DNA of 45,997 bases from Candidatus Poribacteria bacterium (GCA_021162805.1 JAGGXZ010000178.1:1-45997), one strand, 5' to 3'. Shown: positions 26,096 through 35,391, counted from the stretch's first letter. Made by a program: numbers and translations. The notes: generated by a model not told the origin, from the letters alone.

Positions 26096-26130
26096 GTAAT
26101 GCGTAGGGCATTAGGCGCTCTACGCATTAC
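26096..26130 (+). terminator. strong hairpin after the alpha-mannosidase gene
   Basis: GTAATGCGTAG (26096-26106) is perfectly complementary to CTACGCATTAC (26120-26130); three more inner pairs (one G-T) leave a 7-nt loop. No U-run follows. It may be a terminator or a dispersed palindromic repeat; a genome search would tell. Confidence 0.5.
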
Positions 26131-26156
26131 ACCTTATATGTTTGGAGGTGTGATGC

Positions 26157-27614
26157 ATGAGATACATCAATGTCATCCTTTTCCTGGCAATGGTGACCCT
26201 CCCTTTCGGATGCGTGCCGATGGAGAAAGGCGCTCTTAAATCAGCCCAACCAGCCGCTCAGCCCGCCCAGCCCAAGCCCCCTGCTCCGGAGGAGAAGGCC
26301 GCTAAGATAGCCTCCCTGAAGGCGGAGATCCCGAAAACCACCTTCTCACAGGGCGAACCCATAAAGCTTAAGTTCACCTTTAAAGCCAATAAGTTCGATC
26401 TCAACCTGGAGAGTATAAATTTCACACCGGAGGGCATTCTCTCGCAGACGGTCATAAAGACCTCATCGGGCGATATCGTGCTTCCGAAGGGGAGGATCGA
26501 AGCGAAAAGCGCCGTTGAAAGAGTTGGCTTCGGCGATTCGAGCTTCGATGTTGCGCCAGGGGTCACGCTCAAGGCCGGACAGACGATACAGGTAACGATC
26601 GATAATCTGCTCGATTACTACAACCTCAAGCCGGGAACATATACGTTACAGACGATCCTGAAATTGAACGTATACAAATACACCTATATCAAGAAGTCCC
26701 CGCGCCTGCTCGAGATAGAAAACGAGATCACCTCCCTGGAGAGGGATCGGAAGCTCGATCCCGACGCCAAGAGGACGGCCATACAGAGGCTCAGGGAGGA
26801 GATACGGTTCCTCAAATCCAAAAACCCCGATTTCGAGAAGGTATGCGTCAGGATGGACTCATTGATGGGTAGAACGCCGCCTATCAAATCCAATATTCTC
26901 AGCTTCACCATATCTGCATCCAAATCCCCTCGCATACCGGCAAAGAAAATAGAGAAAAGCGAAGCTCAGCCTCCTAAGTCCTCAACCCCTGAAGGGGAAA
27001 CTGGAATAGCCTCCCTGAAGGTGGAGATCCCGAAAACCACCTTCTCACAAGGTGAGCCCATAAAGCTCAAGTTCACCTTTAAGGCCAATAGGTCCGATCT
27101 CAACCTGGAAAAACTCACGCCTGAGCTGATGCTCTCTCAGACAACCATCAGAACCTCCTCCGGCGATATCGTTCCTCCGAAAAGGAAGATCGTTCGGGAG
27201 GGTCCCATTGAGAGCGTGAGGTTGGATGGAAGAAGCGTCGAGGTTAAGCCGGGGGTCGCCCTCAAGGCGGGTGAAACGGCTGAGGTGATAATCGATAACC
27301 TGCTCGATTATTACGATCTCAAGCCGGGAACATATACCCTTCAGACAACCTTGAGGCTGAATATGTACAGATCCACCTATGTTAAAAAGTCCCCGTATCT
27401 CATCGAGATAGAGGACGAGATCACCTCTTTGAGGATGGATAGGAAGCTTAGTCCCGACGCCAAGAAAACGGCCATACAGAGGCTTCGAGAGGAGATACGC
27501 TTTCTCAAATCCAAAAACCCAGATTTTGAGAAGGTATATGTCAGGATGGACTCATTGATGGGCAAAACGCCGCCTATCAAATCCAACGTCCTCAACTTCA
27601 CCATATCCGGGTAA
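26157..27614 (+). CDS. lipoprotein with two tandem copies of a ~200-residue beta-rich module
   Basis: The product has 485 residues. The signal peptide ends at the lipobox LPFGC (cysteine 19). An alanine/proline/glutamine linker (QPAAQPAQPKPPAPEE) leads to module A (residues 51-253). A second linker (about 254-283) leads to module B (284-485). Both start with IASLK-EIPKTTFSQGEPIKLKFTF. They share GTYTLQT in the middle and end with a helical hairpin (AIQRLREEIRFLKSKNPDFEKV) and MDSLMG-TPPIKSN. The family is not recognised, although the beta core recalls proteins that pair with transglutaminase-like or DUF4165-type domains. GGAGG lies 9 nt before the ATG. A clan-D hydrolase gene follows 19 bp after the stop, suggesting cotranscription and a surface role in glycan use. 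Confidence 0.75.
   Translation: MRYINVILFLAMVTLPFGCVPMEKGALKSAQPAAQPAQPKPPAPEEKAAKIASLKAEIPKTTFSQGEPIKLKFTFKANKFDLNLESINFTPEGILSQTVIKTSSGDIVLPKGRIEAKSAVERVGFGDSSFDVAPGVTLKAGQTIQVTIDNLLDYYNLKPGTYTLQTILKLNVYKYTYIKKSPRLLEIENEITSLERDRKLDPDAKRTAIQRLREEIRFLKSKNPDFEKVCVRMDSLMGRTPPIKSNILSFTISASKSPRIPAKKIEKSEAQPPKSSTPEGETGIASLKVEIPKTTFSQGEPIKLKFTFKANRSDLNLEKLTPELMLSQTTIRTSSGDIVPPKRKIVREGPIESVRLDGRSVEVKPGVALKAGETAEVIIDNLLDYYDLKPGTYTLQTTLRLNMYRSTYVKKSPYLIEIEDEITSLRMDRKLSPDAKKTAIQRLREEIRFLKSKNPDFEKVYVRMDSLMGKTPPIKSNVLNFTISG
26307..26915 (+). repeat. tandem module A of the lipoprotein gene
   Basis: First copy of an in-gene duplication, partner at 27006-27611. Both DNA and protein align nearly end to end; the longest shared stretches encode the C-terminal helical hairpin. 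Two codons differ in length near the LNLE/LTPE segment. Confidence 0.85.
27006..27611 (+). repeat. tandem module B of the lipoprotein gene
   Basis: Second copy of the duplication, partner at 26307-26915. The substitutions are mostly conservative at protein level, so both copies seem to be under selection. Confidence 0.85.
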
Positions 27615-27633
27615 TCTCATGGAGGAGGGGCAG

Positions 27634-30000
27634 ATGACGGATGTCCGAGGGAAGATATCGATTCAGAGAAGAGGCAATATACTCAACATCAAAAACTCCC
27701 TCCTGCAGGTGGCCTACGATCTAGCCAATGGGACATGGGGTTATCAGGATAAATCGGGATATCACGTCATAAGAAACGCATATTGCAGGGTCGAGCTTGA
27801 AGGTGGGACGTTCCTTACAACTCTAGATGCCGAGGAACGCCGCTTCTCGACGCAGATGATGGAGGATGAGCTGACCGGCCCCTATATACAGGTTAGGTTC
27901 TCCCATAAATGTAAATCCGGCCCGATCTCAGTCACTTTGAACATCTACCTCAACCTGTACGAGTCGCAGAACTATCTCGTCATCGGAGCGAGCGTTGAGC
28001 CTGAAGAGGGAGACGAGGTAAAGGTGCATAGGATCGACGTGATAACCGTTTCACCATGGATGGGATCGCCCGTGGGCGGGATCTTCCTGGGATCACAACC
28101 TACAAACTATCACGTGTATCTAAACACCTATAGCGATCACCCCTCTTCCGTCAGGGAGGTGTTGGATAAAGTCGATCTGACGGGAAGCGGTGAGATATGC
28201 CATAACGGCCTCATCTATGACACCGAATCCAAGCGTTCTATATCCTTCGGTTTCCTCGGCTTCTTCAAGTGGTGGGGGTCGATCGAGATGGGATACGACT
28301 CCGACCTTCAGCCGCTTAAGAACTACAAGGGCATAAACAGATGGTCGATGTATCAGATCTGGAATAGATCCATCAGTGAGGAGACCTTCTCAGAACCGGT
28401 CTACATCAACTATACCGATTTCTATCGTTCCGCTCAGGAGACCTACGTCAAGCTGGTATCCGATATCTCCGACGCTCCGAGGCCACCGAAACCAGCCCTT
28501 AGATGGAACTCAAAACCTAAGACGGGATCTGTCTCGGAGAAGTGGATATCCGATAACATCGATTGGATCGATAAGAACCCCGGAAGCTTGAGGCTTGGCG
28601 AGGGGATGATCGAATACATAGAGGTGCCATGGGGATGGCAGAGATGGAACGGAGTGGCTGAGCCGGCACCCGATGGGTTCCCAAACGGACTGGAACCCAT
28701 CGTCGAGAAGATCCACCGATTCAACATGAAGGCGGCGATTTATTTCTCGCCTTTTGAGGCGGATGAGGAATGGCCCGGTTTAAATGACCTTTTTGACTGT
28801 ATCCTCAGAGATCGAACCGGCTCTCCCACACATAGAGTATACGAGGGAGAGAGGAGGTCTGTCCTGCTCGACCCGACCGATCCAAAGGCTATCCTGTTTG
28901 TCACAGAACAGATCGAGAGGATCAAGAAATGGGGATTTGATGCGCTGCTGCTCGACATGGCGGGATACATAAATCATCTGGACCCATCCTTCTCACCGGT
29001 TTACAGGGATGAGGAGATCACCAGGATCGAGGCATACCGCCGAGGTCTGAGCTCCGTTGTGGAGGCCGCAAGACCCATGCTCGTCATACCGAAGTATGGC
29101 TGCACAAGCTACAATGTGGGGATCACAAGCATCAACAGCATTTCGATCGACGCATGGAGAAACCCGTTTGATGTGAGGTGGGAGGATAAATACGGAATAC
29201 CGGAGATGGCGAAATTATGGGCGAGCAAGTTCTACGGTCAGGGTGTGCTCTGGACGAACAGCATCGATGCCATATCCATCTCCGAACCCAGACCGCTCAA
29301 CGAGGTTCTGATCCTGTTGACCGCCTGTGCGCTCTCCGGAGGCATGGTCTCGCTGGTTGGCTCCCTGATAGATCTGGCAAAAGATAGAGCGGAACTTCTG
29401 GGGAAGATTCTGCCTCTATATGGCGTGCCGGCCATCCCTGTGGATCTAATGGAATCCGAACGTCCTAGGATATGGTCTCTCGATGTGAAGTCGAACTTCG
29501 ATTCATGGAAGGTGGTGGGGCTTTTCAACTGGGAGGATCTGCCGGGAGACATATCGATAAAGATGAGCGATATCGGACTGAGCAGCTCCAGATCCTATAT
29601 CGCCCATGAGTTCTGGACGAATGAGTTCCTGGGCGAATTTCAGAGATCGATAGATATCTACGACATCCCGCCCAGATCGGTGCTGTTATTATGCCTGAGG
29701 GAACAGAGAAATCACCCGCAGATCATATCGACCGATATACATTTCAGCCAGGGTGGAGTGGAGATACTTTCGGCGGGATGGGATAGGAGGAGCTCCACAC
29801 TGCTCGCCTCAACGGGAGGATACCGAGAGGTGGAGGGAAACATCTTCATATATGTTCCCCCGGACTTCGTTCCCTCCTCCGTTTCGTGTTTCGGTTCGGA
29901 TTACAGCTATGCCTGGTCGCCGCCCATACTCACGATCACCCTCTCCTCACTGAAGGATCCCGTGACCTTTGCCGTCGGGTTTTCCAGGACGCGCGGGTGA
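27634..30000 (+). CDS. clan-D (GH36/melibiase-like) glycoside hydrolase
   Basis: The product has 788 residues and no signal peptide. The N-terminal ~280 residues are a beta-supersandwich as in GH36 enzymes. The TIM barrel follows: IEYIEVPWGWQRWNG, MKAAIYFSPFEADEEWPG, and WGFDALLLDMAG, where the aspartate (D441) is the expected nucleophile. SISIDAWRNPF offers the acid/base aspartate (D506). The remainder is a C-terminal beta domain. Alpha-galactosidase is the commonest activity, but other GH36/GH27-like specificities cannot be excluded. ATG 27634 is preferred because a strong GGAGGAGGGG stretch precedes it; ATG 27619 overlaps that ribosome site. The gene lies between the lipoprotein and miaA, whose start is adjacent. 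Confidence 0.8.
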   Translation: MTDVRGKISIQRRGNILNIKNSLLQVAYDLANGTWGYQDKSGYHVIRNAYCRVELEGGTFLTTLDAEERRFSTQMMEDELTGPYIQVRFSHKCKSGPISVTLNIYLNLYESQNYLVIGASVEPEEGDEVKVHRIDVITVSPWMGSPVGGIFLGSQPTNYHVYLNTYSDHPSSVREVLDKVDLTGSGEICHNGLIYDTESKRSISFGFLGFFKWWGSIEMGYDSDLQPLKNYKGINRWSMYQIWNRSISEETFSEPVYINYTDFYRSAQETYVKLVSDISDAPRPPKPALRWNSKPKTGSVSEKWISDNIDWIDKNPGSLRLGEGMIEYIEVPWGWQRWNGVAEPAPDGFPNGLEPIVEKIHRFNMKAAIYFSPFEADEEWPGLNDLFDCILRDRTGSPTHRVYEGERRSVLLDPTDPKAILFVTEQIERIKKWGFDALLLDMAGYINHLDPSFSPVYRDEEITRIEAYRRGLSSVVEAARPMLVIPKYGCTSYNVGITSINSISIDAWRNPFDVRWEDKYGIPEMAKLWASKFYGQGVLWTNSIDAISISEPRPLNEVLILLTACALSGGMVSLVGSLIDLAKDRAELLGKILPLYGVPAIPVDLMESERPRIWSLDVKSNFDSWKVVGLFNWEDLPGDISIKMSDIGLSSSRSYIAHEFWTNEFLGEFQRSIDIYDIPPRSVLLLCLREQRNHPQIISTDIHFSQGGVEILSAGWDRRSSTLLASTGGYREVEGNIFIYVPPDFVPSSVSCFGSDYSYAWSPPILTITLSSLKDPVTFAVGFSRTRG

Positions 30001-30008
30001 AAAGGAAG

Positions 30009-30980
30009 ATGGGAGCAGTTGAAGAGTTGAAAAACAGATTAACGGAGAAGGATATCCTCCTCTGTATCTTGGGCCCCACGGCGGTAGGTAAGACCGATCT
30101 GTCGGTGGAGCTGGCGGGGCAAATCGATGGAGAGGTGGTCTCCGCCGACTCGCGACAGGTCTACAGATATATGGACATCGGCACTGCTAAGCCATCCCCG
30201 AAACAACGGGAGCTCGTGCCCCATCATCTCATCGATTGCGTCTACCCGGATGAGAGCTTCTCCGCCGCCGATTTCCAGAGGCTGGCCGATAAAGCCATAG
30301 ATGAGATCAAAAGTCGCGGGAGGATACCAATCCTGGTGGGGGGAACCGGGCTTTACTTCCGCGCCCTGGTGGACGGCCTGTTCGAAGGGCCGGAGGCCGA
30401 TGAGGAGCTGAGGGAACGTCTGAGGCGTCAGGCACGCGAAAGCGGCAACCTCGCCCTCTACGAAAGACTCCGCAAGATCGACCCGCATTACGCGTCGAAA
30501 ATCCATCCCAACGATCTGGTCAGGATCATCAGGGCTCTTGAGGTCTACGAGAAGACCGGTCGGACCATGTCTGAATTACGGAAACAATGGGGATCAGGCC
30601 GAACGAGATACAGATTTATCGGCCTCTGCCTGATAAGGGAGAGGAGGGAGCTATATGGGAGGATCGAAAGGAGGGTGGATCGAATGATCGAGAGGGGATT
30701 CGTGGACGAGGTTCGAAGGCTGCTGGAGATGGGATACGGCAGGGATTTAAACTCGATGAAGGGGATAGGCTACAGGGAACTGGCGGCCCATTTATACGGG
30801 GAGATCACGCTGGATGAAGCTGTAAAGCTAATCAAACGTCGAACCAGAGAGTATGCCCGTAGGCAGATCATATGGTTCAGGGGTGATGGGAGGCTCGTAT
30901 GGCTCAACGCCGCGACGATTCGATCGGCCGAGGATCTGGCCGCGGAGGCGATCAAAGTCTTAGGCTTATGTTACCACTGA
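30009..30980 (+). CDS. miaA: tRNA dimethylallyltransferase
   Basis: It transfers the isopentenyl group from DMAPP to A37 of tRNAs that read UNN codons. The P-loop is GPTAVGKTD (22-30), followed by VSADSRQVYRYMDIGTAKPSP, HHLIDCVYPDESFSAADFQ, and GGTGLYFRALVDGLFEGP, all family hallmarks. The length of 323 residues is normal. The C-terminal GIGYRELAAHL and RRTREYARRQIIWFRG are conserved too. ATG 30009 is chosen; GTG 29997 in the stop of the previous gene is an alternative. The longer frame from 29886 lies within the hydrolase gene. It is a housekeeping gene placed in a carbohydrate region. Confidence 0.96.
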   Translation: MGAVEELKNRLTEKDILLCILGPTAVGKTDLSVELAGQIDGEVVSADSRQVYRYMDIGTAKPSPKQRELVPHHLIDCVYPDESFSAADFQRLADKAIDEIKSRGRIPILVGGTGLYFRALVDGLFEGPEADEELRERLRRQARESGNLALYERLRKIDPHYASKIHPNDLVRIIRALEVYEKTGRTMSELRKQWGSGRTRYRFIGLCLIRERRELYGRIERRVDRMIERGFVDEVRRLLEMGYGRDLNSMKGIGYRELAAHLYGEITLDEAVKLIKRRTREYARRQIIWFRGDGRLVWLNAATIRSAEDLAAEAIKVLGLCYH

Positions 30981-31013
30981 GTGTCAGCGAGGAGAGAGTA
31001 ACCAGGAACGAAA

Positions 31014-31040
31014 AACGTTATAACGTTAAACGTTGAACGT
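31014..31040. repeat. short AACGTT direct repeats between miaA and the VWA pseudogene
   Basis: AACGTT occurs three times in about 20 bp (starting near 31014, 31022, 31029), each 1-3 bases apart, followed by a fourth degenerate copy (GAACGTG). It may be a remnant of a tandem repeat; no function is visible. Confidence 0.5.
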
Positions 31041-31071
31041 GCAACGGATTAGAGCAGGAGGGGAGCCCAAC

Positions 31072-32240
31072 TTGAAACGGTTTAAACGGAGGACGATTTT
31101 AGGGCTGATCATGAGAGGGATGGCGGTGTTGTGCCTTCTTTTTGCCCTGGCCGATTTAAAGCTACCTCTACGTCGAGATAGACCTGCCGTCGCCTTCCTA
31201 CTCGATATCTCGGAGAGCGTCGGAAAGCCAGAGGACGGTCTCAGAGAGCTCAGGAGATATGTTCGCTCCCTGCCGGAAGGTTCGAGGTGGTGCCTGATCG
31301 CCTTCGCCAAAACCCCATCCCTGGAGATGCCTCTCACCGAAGAGAGGGATTTGATACCCGGTCGGATCGCCTCGACGCTCGATCGAGGTAGGACGGATAT
31401 CGAATCGGCGATCAAGCTGGCCCTCTCCGTTCTGCCATCCGATATACCTCGCAGGATCGTGATCCTGAGCGACGGAAATCAGAACCTCAACGATGCCTCC
31501 TCGCTGATACCCCTCCTCAGGGCTGAGGGGACGGAGATCTACACCGTCCCCATATACAGACATCTTGACGGCGAGGTGCTGTTCGATCCACACGTGAGGG
31601 TTCCACGGTCGGTCAGGGCTGGCACGCCGATCGAGCTGGTCGCCATAGCGCGGGGCCTCTCCAAGGCTAGAGGCGAAATCACGTTGTATCGAAATGACGA
31701 GATCATAAAACATCTGAACCTCTCGATTAGAAGCGGGATCAATCCGGTTCGCGTGACGGATCGGACAGAGGGGGAAGGAAGCTATGAGTACAGATTTCAC
31801 CTCGAAGCCGAGCCGGATACCATGCCTAACAATAACGACGCCTACGCCTGGATTTCCGTGAAGGGCAGACCTTCGCTGTTGTTCGTCGGGGGTGAAAGGG
31901 AGGGGAGATACTTTCTCGATCTGGCGCGTAAGAACGGGATTTCAGCGGAGATCCTCCCGCCGAGCCGTTTCCCCGATGACGTCTCCAAGCTTGCGGATAA
32001 AGATGTGATCGTAATTGGGAATCTACCCTCAAGCGCATTCAGGGAGGCCCAGATGGAGGCTATGTGGCTTTTCGTCAACCAGATCGGCGGGGGCGTGCTG
32101 ATGTTGGGCGGCGACAGAGCTTTCGGCGCCGGGGGGTATTTCAACCGGTCGAGAGGTTCTCGCCGGTTAACATGGACCCGAGGGGAAAGGAGCAGCGAAT
32201 GGCGCTTGTTGCCATCGTGGACAAATCGGGCAGTATGGCC
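31072..32240 (+). repeat. direct repeat copy 1 (VWA gene, 5' part)
   Basis: About 1.17 kb closely similar to 35599-36771 on the same strand. Recombination between the copies would remove HicBA, the methyltransferase and the GH32 gene. A short 3' piece (32241-32420) also matches 37966 onward. Confidence 0.85.
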
Positions 32241-32420
32241 ATATGGAGATGGCTTATCCTAGTGTCGGTGATCCTCGTCATGCTGGAGTTGATCATGCGA
32301 AAGGTGAGAATCAGATCTTTCTCAACCTTTCCCTCTAGACCCAGTGATATCTCTGAGAAGGAGATAAAAGAGAAAGATAAGTATATTGAAAGGTTATTAA
32401 GGCTGAAGCCTCAGGCTTGA
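31072..32420 (+). pseudogene. broken copy of the double-VWA membrane protein
   Basis: It is clearly paralogous to the intact gene at 35599-38154. It keeps the first membrane helix (LIMRGMAVLCLLFALADL), the first VWA domain with the MIDAS motif DISES, and the start of the amidotransferase-like region. At 32145-32150 it has 5 bases (CGGTC) where the intact copy has 9, a 4-nt loss that shifts the frame. The restored frame runs through NMDPRGKEQRMALV and DKSGSMA, then at 32240/32241 jumps directly to IWRWLIL of the last membrane helix. Against the intact gene 1194 bp (36772-37965) are missing, exactly 398 codons. The tail ends at 32420. The start is TTG 31072 with AGGAGGGG upstream, matching the intact copy. 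The untouched frame would give a 400-residue truncated protein. Confidence 0.9.
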
Positions 32421-32446
32421 ACCCGCCACGCTTCGCAATAACAGCG

Positions 32447-32475
32447 TTGACCTCTATACAGGTATGCCGTATAAT
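32447..32475 (+). promoter_or_regulatory. strong sigma-70-like promoter of hicBA
   Basis: TTGACC (32447-32452) and a perfect TATAAT (32470-32475) with 17 bp between. A loose GGTA-TACC inverted pair flanks the -10 box and could be an operator for autoregulation by HicB. Confidence 0.65.
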
Positions 32476-32526
32476 GGTTACCGTCGAAGTACCGGAGGGC
32501 GAATCTAAATAATGGAGGTAGATAAC

Positions 32527-32799
32527 ATGTCCGAGGTGCTTATCACGATTCATATTGAGCCATTAGAAGAAGGCGGTTATCTGGCAACCAGTGACGACTT
32601 GCAGGGCTTAGTAGCACAAGGTCGCACCATTGCAGAAACAATGGAGATTGCCCAAGACGTGGCTCGTAAATTGATTGAGTCCTATCTGGAGCATGGTGAC
32701 CCATTACCGGCGAAGGTGAGAGCAGCTTTGAAAAGGCGTCGATGGAAAGCGACCGTAAGAATCCCTGTCGGCATCGAACCGGAAACAGCAGGAACATGA
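32527..32799 (+). CDS. hicB: HicB-family antitoxin
   Basis: The product has 90 residues from ATG 32527. The N-terminal partial RNase H fold of HicB is visible: HIEPLEEGGYLATSDDLQGLVAQG, followed by the helix ETMEIAQDVARKLIESYLEHG DPLP. The usual C-terminal DNA-binding domain is short or absent (ALKRRRWKATVRIPV), so DNA binding may depend on the basic tail. HicB blocks the HicA mRNA-cleaving toxin. Here the antitoxin gene comes first and its TGA overlaps the toxin ATG. GGAGG lies 8 nt before ATG 32527. The ATG at 32512 is upstream of that site and less likely. Confidence 0.85.
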   Translation: MSEVLITIHIEPLEEGGYLATSDDLQGLVAQGRTIAETMEIAQDVARKLIESYLEHGDPLPAKVRAALKRRRWKATVRIPVGIEPETAGT

Positions 32800-33047
32800 G
32801 CCGTTTAACCCCGATGACATATCGGGAAGTCGTGCGGCGTTTGCGGGCGGCAGGTTTCGTCTTCGATAGGCAAGCCAAAGGTAGCCATGAAATCTGGTAT
32901 AACCCGCGGACCCGTCGGCGAACTACTGTCCCACACCACCCCGGCGTCCTTCCGCTTGGCACACTACGCGCCATTATTCGCGAAGCAGGATTGACTGTGC
33001 GAGAATTTTTGAGCGCTGGTGAGCCTTCCCAGAGGACAAAGCCTTGA
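32796..33047 (+). CDS. hicA: HicA-family mRNA interferase toxin
   Basis: The product has 83 residues. HicA has a dsRNA-binding-like fold and one catalytic histidine, here in KGSHEIWYN. TYREVVRRLRAAGFVF and the following TVPHHPG, VLPLGTLRAIIREAGLTVREF complete the family pattern. Its ATG overlaps the hicB stop (ATGA). The longer frame from 32742 runs inside hicB and is rejected. The pair lies just downstream of the broken VWA copy, between two direct repeats. Confidence 0.9.
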   Translation: MSRLTPMTYREVVRRLRAAGFVFDRQAKGSHEIWYNPRTRRRTTVPHHPGVLPLGTLRAIIREAGLTVREFLSAGEPSQRTKP

Positions 33048-33089
33048 TGAACATAAGGAGGATGATAAGGCTGATGAGGCTGAAAAGAG

Positions 33090-33812
33090 CTACTTGAGAC
33101 TCACCTCAATCCCCTCCTTATCGGGTTGAATGGAAAGGCTGATTCGGAAGTTGGATCTATCTCGGACGAATTCCAGGTATTTCCCCGCAGTCCGGATAAA
33201 CCATTCGGGCAACGTATCATGCGCGACGACGATTCCTCCCGGCGGTATCCTGTCATAGGCCCTTTCGAGTAAGGTCAGGTAGATCAGCTTTGTGCTGGGG
33301 CCGCTGGTTCCCGGGAGTGGGCCGTGCGCGTCCAGATAGAGCAGATCTATCGGGTAATCTATCCTCTCCAACACGGCATGCCCGTCCTCGGCGAGTATCT
33401 CAACCTCGTCCGACGCACCTATTCTCTTGAAGTTATCCCTGGCTATATGGATCGCCTTCTCATCCACATCCACACCGACCAGATGTTCGGCCTGATAGAC
33501 CTTGCCGGGCCCACACGCAGGGCCTACGTTCCACACGAGTGTGTTTCCGCAGAAGATGCCTATGCCGACGACGTTACGCGGACGATGAATGGCCGCTATA
33601 GCGTAGAGAAGCCTCTCCATAGGAGGGGTGATGCTGGTCCATGGGATCTCGAAATTTTCCCTAACGGCCTTCCTGAGGGCGGCGAACCTCTCACGATCGT
33701 AATCCCCATCTTCGGGCAACATCCCGTATCCCTTCATCTCCCTGATGGCGATCTCTATGTTCTCCTCCTCGGAGAGGTTGGGATAATCGCATTTGACCCT
33801 GATCTCCTCCAT
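33090..33812 (-). CDS. class I SAM-dependent methyltransferase (O-methyltransferase-like)
   Basis: The product has 240 residues, cytoplasmic. The SAM site appears as NVVGIGIFCGNTLVWNVG (motif I) and LVGVDVDEKAIHIARDNF (motif II), followed by EILAEDGHAVLE and LLYLDAHGP; PPGGIVVAHDTLP is typical of O-methyltransferases such as the CmcI or catechol type. The substrate is unknown. The start at 33812 lies 4 bp after the GH32 stop on the same strand, so the two are cotranscribed, which suggests an unexpected methylation step near fructan use, or simple hitch-hiking. Confidence 0.8.
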   Translation of the reverse strand: MEEIRVKCDYPNLSEEENIEIAIREMKGYGMLPEDGDYDRERFAALRKAVRENFEIPWTSITPPMERLLYAIAAIHRPRNVVGIGIFCGNTLVWNVGPACGPGKVYQAEHLVGVDVDEKAIHIARDNFKRIGASDEVEILAEDGHAVLERIDYPIDLLYLDAHGPLPGTSGPSTKLIYLTLLERAYDRIPPGGIVVAHDTLPEWFIRTAGKYLEFVRDRSNFRISLSIQPDKEGIEVSLK

Positions 33813-33816
33813 TTTC

Positions 33817-35391
33817 TTACCTCCTCCACGCCGATCTCATCTCATATATCTCCATCGATCTCACCAGGACCTCCCCGCCAAGGGCGAAGATCTCGAGGCT
33901 CCTATCCTCATCTGGTGGGATCACGCCGATGGGCATATAGATTCGGCCGTCATTGGCGAAGATCTCGATCGAGGTTCGATCGACCAGGATCTCCAAACGG
34001 ATTTTATCCCCTAGGGGCTTAAGGGGTGCCTCACAGCCCTGACACTCCAATCGTCTTTCCCTCACGTCGTAGGTAACGGGTATGCTTCGTATGCGGAAGC
34101 CGATCCTATCGGCCCCCTTCAGCTCGAACTCGGATCGAATGTGAAAGAGATCCCCTTCAATTCCGGCCAGGAGGTTTTCGCCCTCTCCCAGCGGCTTATC
34201 CCTCCAAACCCACCCCTCCCCATGTAACAGTTCCACCTCCCTCACCGGTTCGGCGAACATGCGTATGCCATCCTCCGTCGTCCGCAGGGTCAGCTCGACG
34301 GGGAAGAGCATCATCTGATTGAACGGCATTCCGGGCATGTTCACCCGCCCCCAGGCGATTTGGATGCGCCGTCCATACTCGGGCGGAATGTTGTTCCAGG
34401 TCTGGGACGCATAGAAACAGTTGCCGTAGCTGAAGCGATGTTTGCCGGATTCGGTTATGAACCTCCTCCCATCGAACGAGCCGATAGCGTAATCTCCGTC
34501 GGCGGCGTATACAACCCATCTCTTATTATCTCCATCGCCGTCCACTGGCAGCTCGAAGATCTCGGGGCACTCGTAATATCCTTCGATCCGGCTTCGGAAC
34601 TCCCAATTTTTCAAGTCCGAGGAGGCGTAAAAGGCGATGTAGCGTCCCTCATCGAACTCATCGTAGACCGCCATAATCCAGTGTTCGGCGGGCTCATACC
34701 AGATGAGCTTCGGATCGCGCCCGCGGTGCTTGACCACAGGATTGCCCTCGTAATCGGTGAACGTGCGGCCGCGATCGTTGCTATAGGCGATGCACTCGCC
34801 GCGCTCCGTGCTGGTGAAGGCGGCGACGATGACCTCCTCATCGCCCGTCTTAAATCCGGCGGTGTTTCCCACGTCCACCACGGCGCTGCCGGAGAAGCAG
34901 TGGTCGCCGAAGTGGTGTGGATATAGGGCGATGGGTAACTCCTCCCAATGAACGAGATCCCTGCTTACAGCATGTCCCCAATGCATATCGCCCCATCCGC
35001 AGCCATAGGGATTATGCTGATAGAACAGATGGTATTCACCCTTGTAGTAGATCAGCCCGTTGGGATCGTTGCTCCAACCTCGTCGGGTGGAGAAATGGAA
35101 TTGAGGTCGGTACTTCTCCCTGTAGAGGTCCTCTGAACCTTCGATGATGTCGTCCTGATGGATCAGATCAAATGCTCCGGAGCTTTCATCCAGTCCGTCG
35201 ACCTCCAGAGCGGCTTTTCTCCCTGTGAAAGTGCTTATGTCGAGGAAGGCCCAGAAATCGGGATCACCTTCCGCCAGTTCGATCTCAAACTCGCGAACCG
35301 CCTTCCCGTCAACTATGAATCTCATCCTCCGCTTCGGGGCCCCGTTTTTTACCGGGAGGTTGATATATCTCCTCTCAAGTCTCAGTTCCAT
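33817..35391 (-). CDS. GH32 beta-fructosidase (levanase/invertase type)
   Basis: The product has 524 residues. It hydrolyses fructosyl bonds in sucrose, inulin or levan. Catalytic residues are evident: the nucleophile D109 in GWSNDPNG, the transition-state aspartate D226 in GRDPK, and the acid/base E274 in YYECPEIFEL. YHLFYQHNPYG and GDMHWGHAVSRDLVHWEELPIAL are classical GH32 blocks. A five-bladed propeller is followed by a C-terminal beta-sandwich (GDKIRLEILVDRTSIEIFANDG). The first ~90 residues form an extra N-terminal domain. No signal peptide is seen. A near-consensus promoter lies upstream. Confidence 0.95.
   Translation of the reverse strand: MELRLERRYINLPVKNGAPKRRMRFIVDGKAVREFEIELAEGDPDFWAFLDISTFTGRKAALEVDGLDESSGAFDLIHQDDIIEGSEDLYREKYRPQFHFSTRRGWSNDPNGLIYYKGEYHLFYQHNPYGCGWGDMHWGHAVSRDLVHWEELPIALYPHHFGDHCFSGSAVVDVGNTAGFKTGDEEVIVAAFTSTERGECIAYSNDRGRTFTDYEGNPVVKHRGRDPKLIWYEPAEHWIMAVYDEFDEGRYIAFYASSDLKNWEFRSRIEGYYECPEIFELPVDGDGDNKRWVVYAADGDYAIGSFDGRRFITESGKHRFSYGNCFYASQTWNNIPPEYGRRIQIAWGRVNMPGMPFNQMMLFPVELTLRTTEDGIRMFAEPVREVELLHGEGWVWRDKPLGEGENLLAGIEGDLFHIRSEFELKGADRIGFRIRSIPVTYDVRERRLECQGCEAPLKPLGDKIRLEILVDRTSIEIFANDGRIYMPIGVIPPDEDRSLEIFALGGEVLVRSMEIYEMRSAWRR

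Noticed and set aside
31014-31040. AACGTT repeats as a CRISPR fragment
   Set aside because: Units are 6 bp with 1-3 bp between them, far too short for repeats and spacers.
32447-33047. HicBA as a stray integron cassette
   Set aside because: No attC-like boxes flank it, and it has its own strong promoter.
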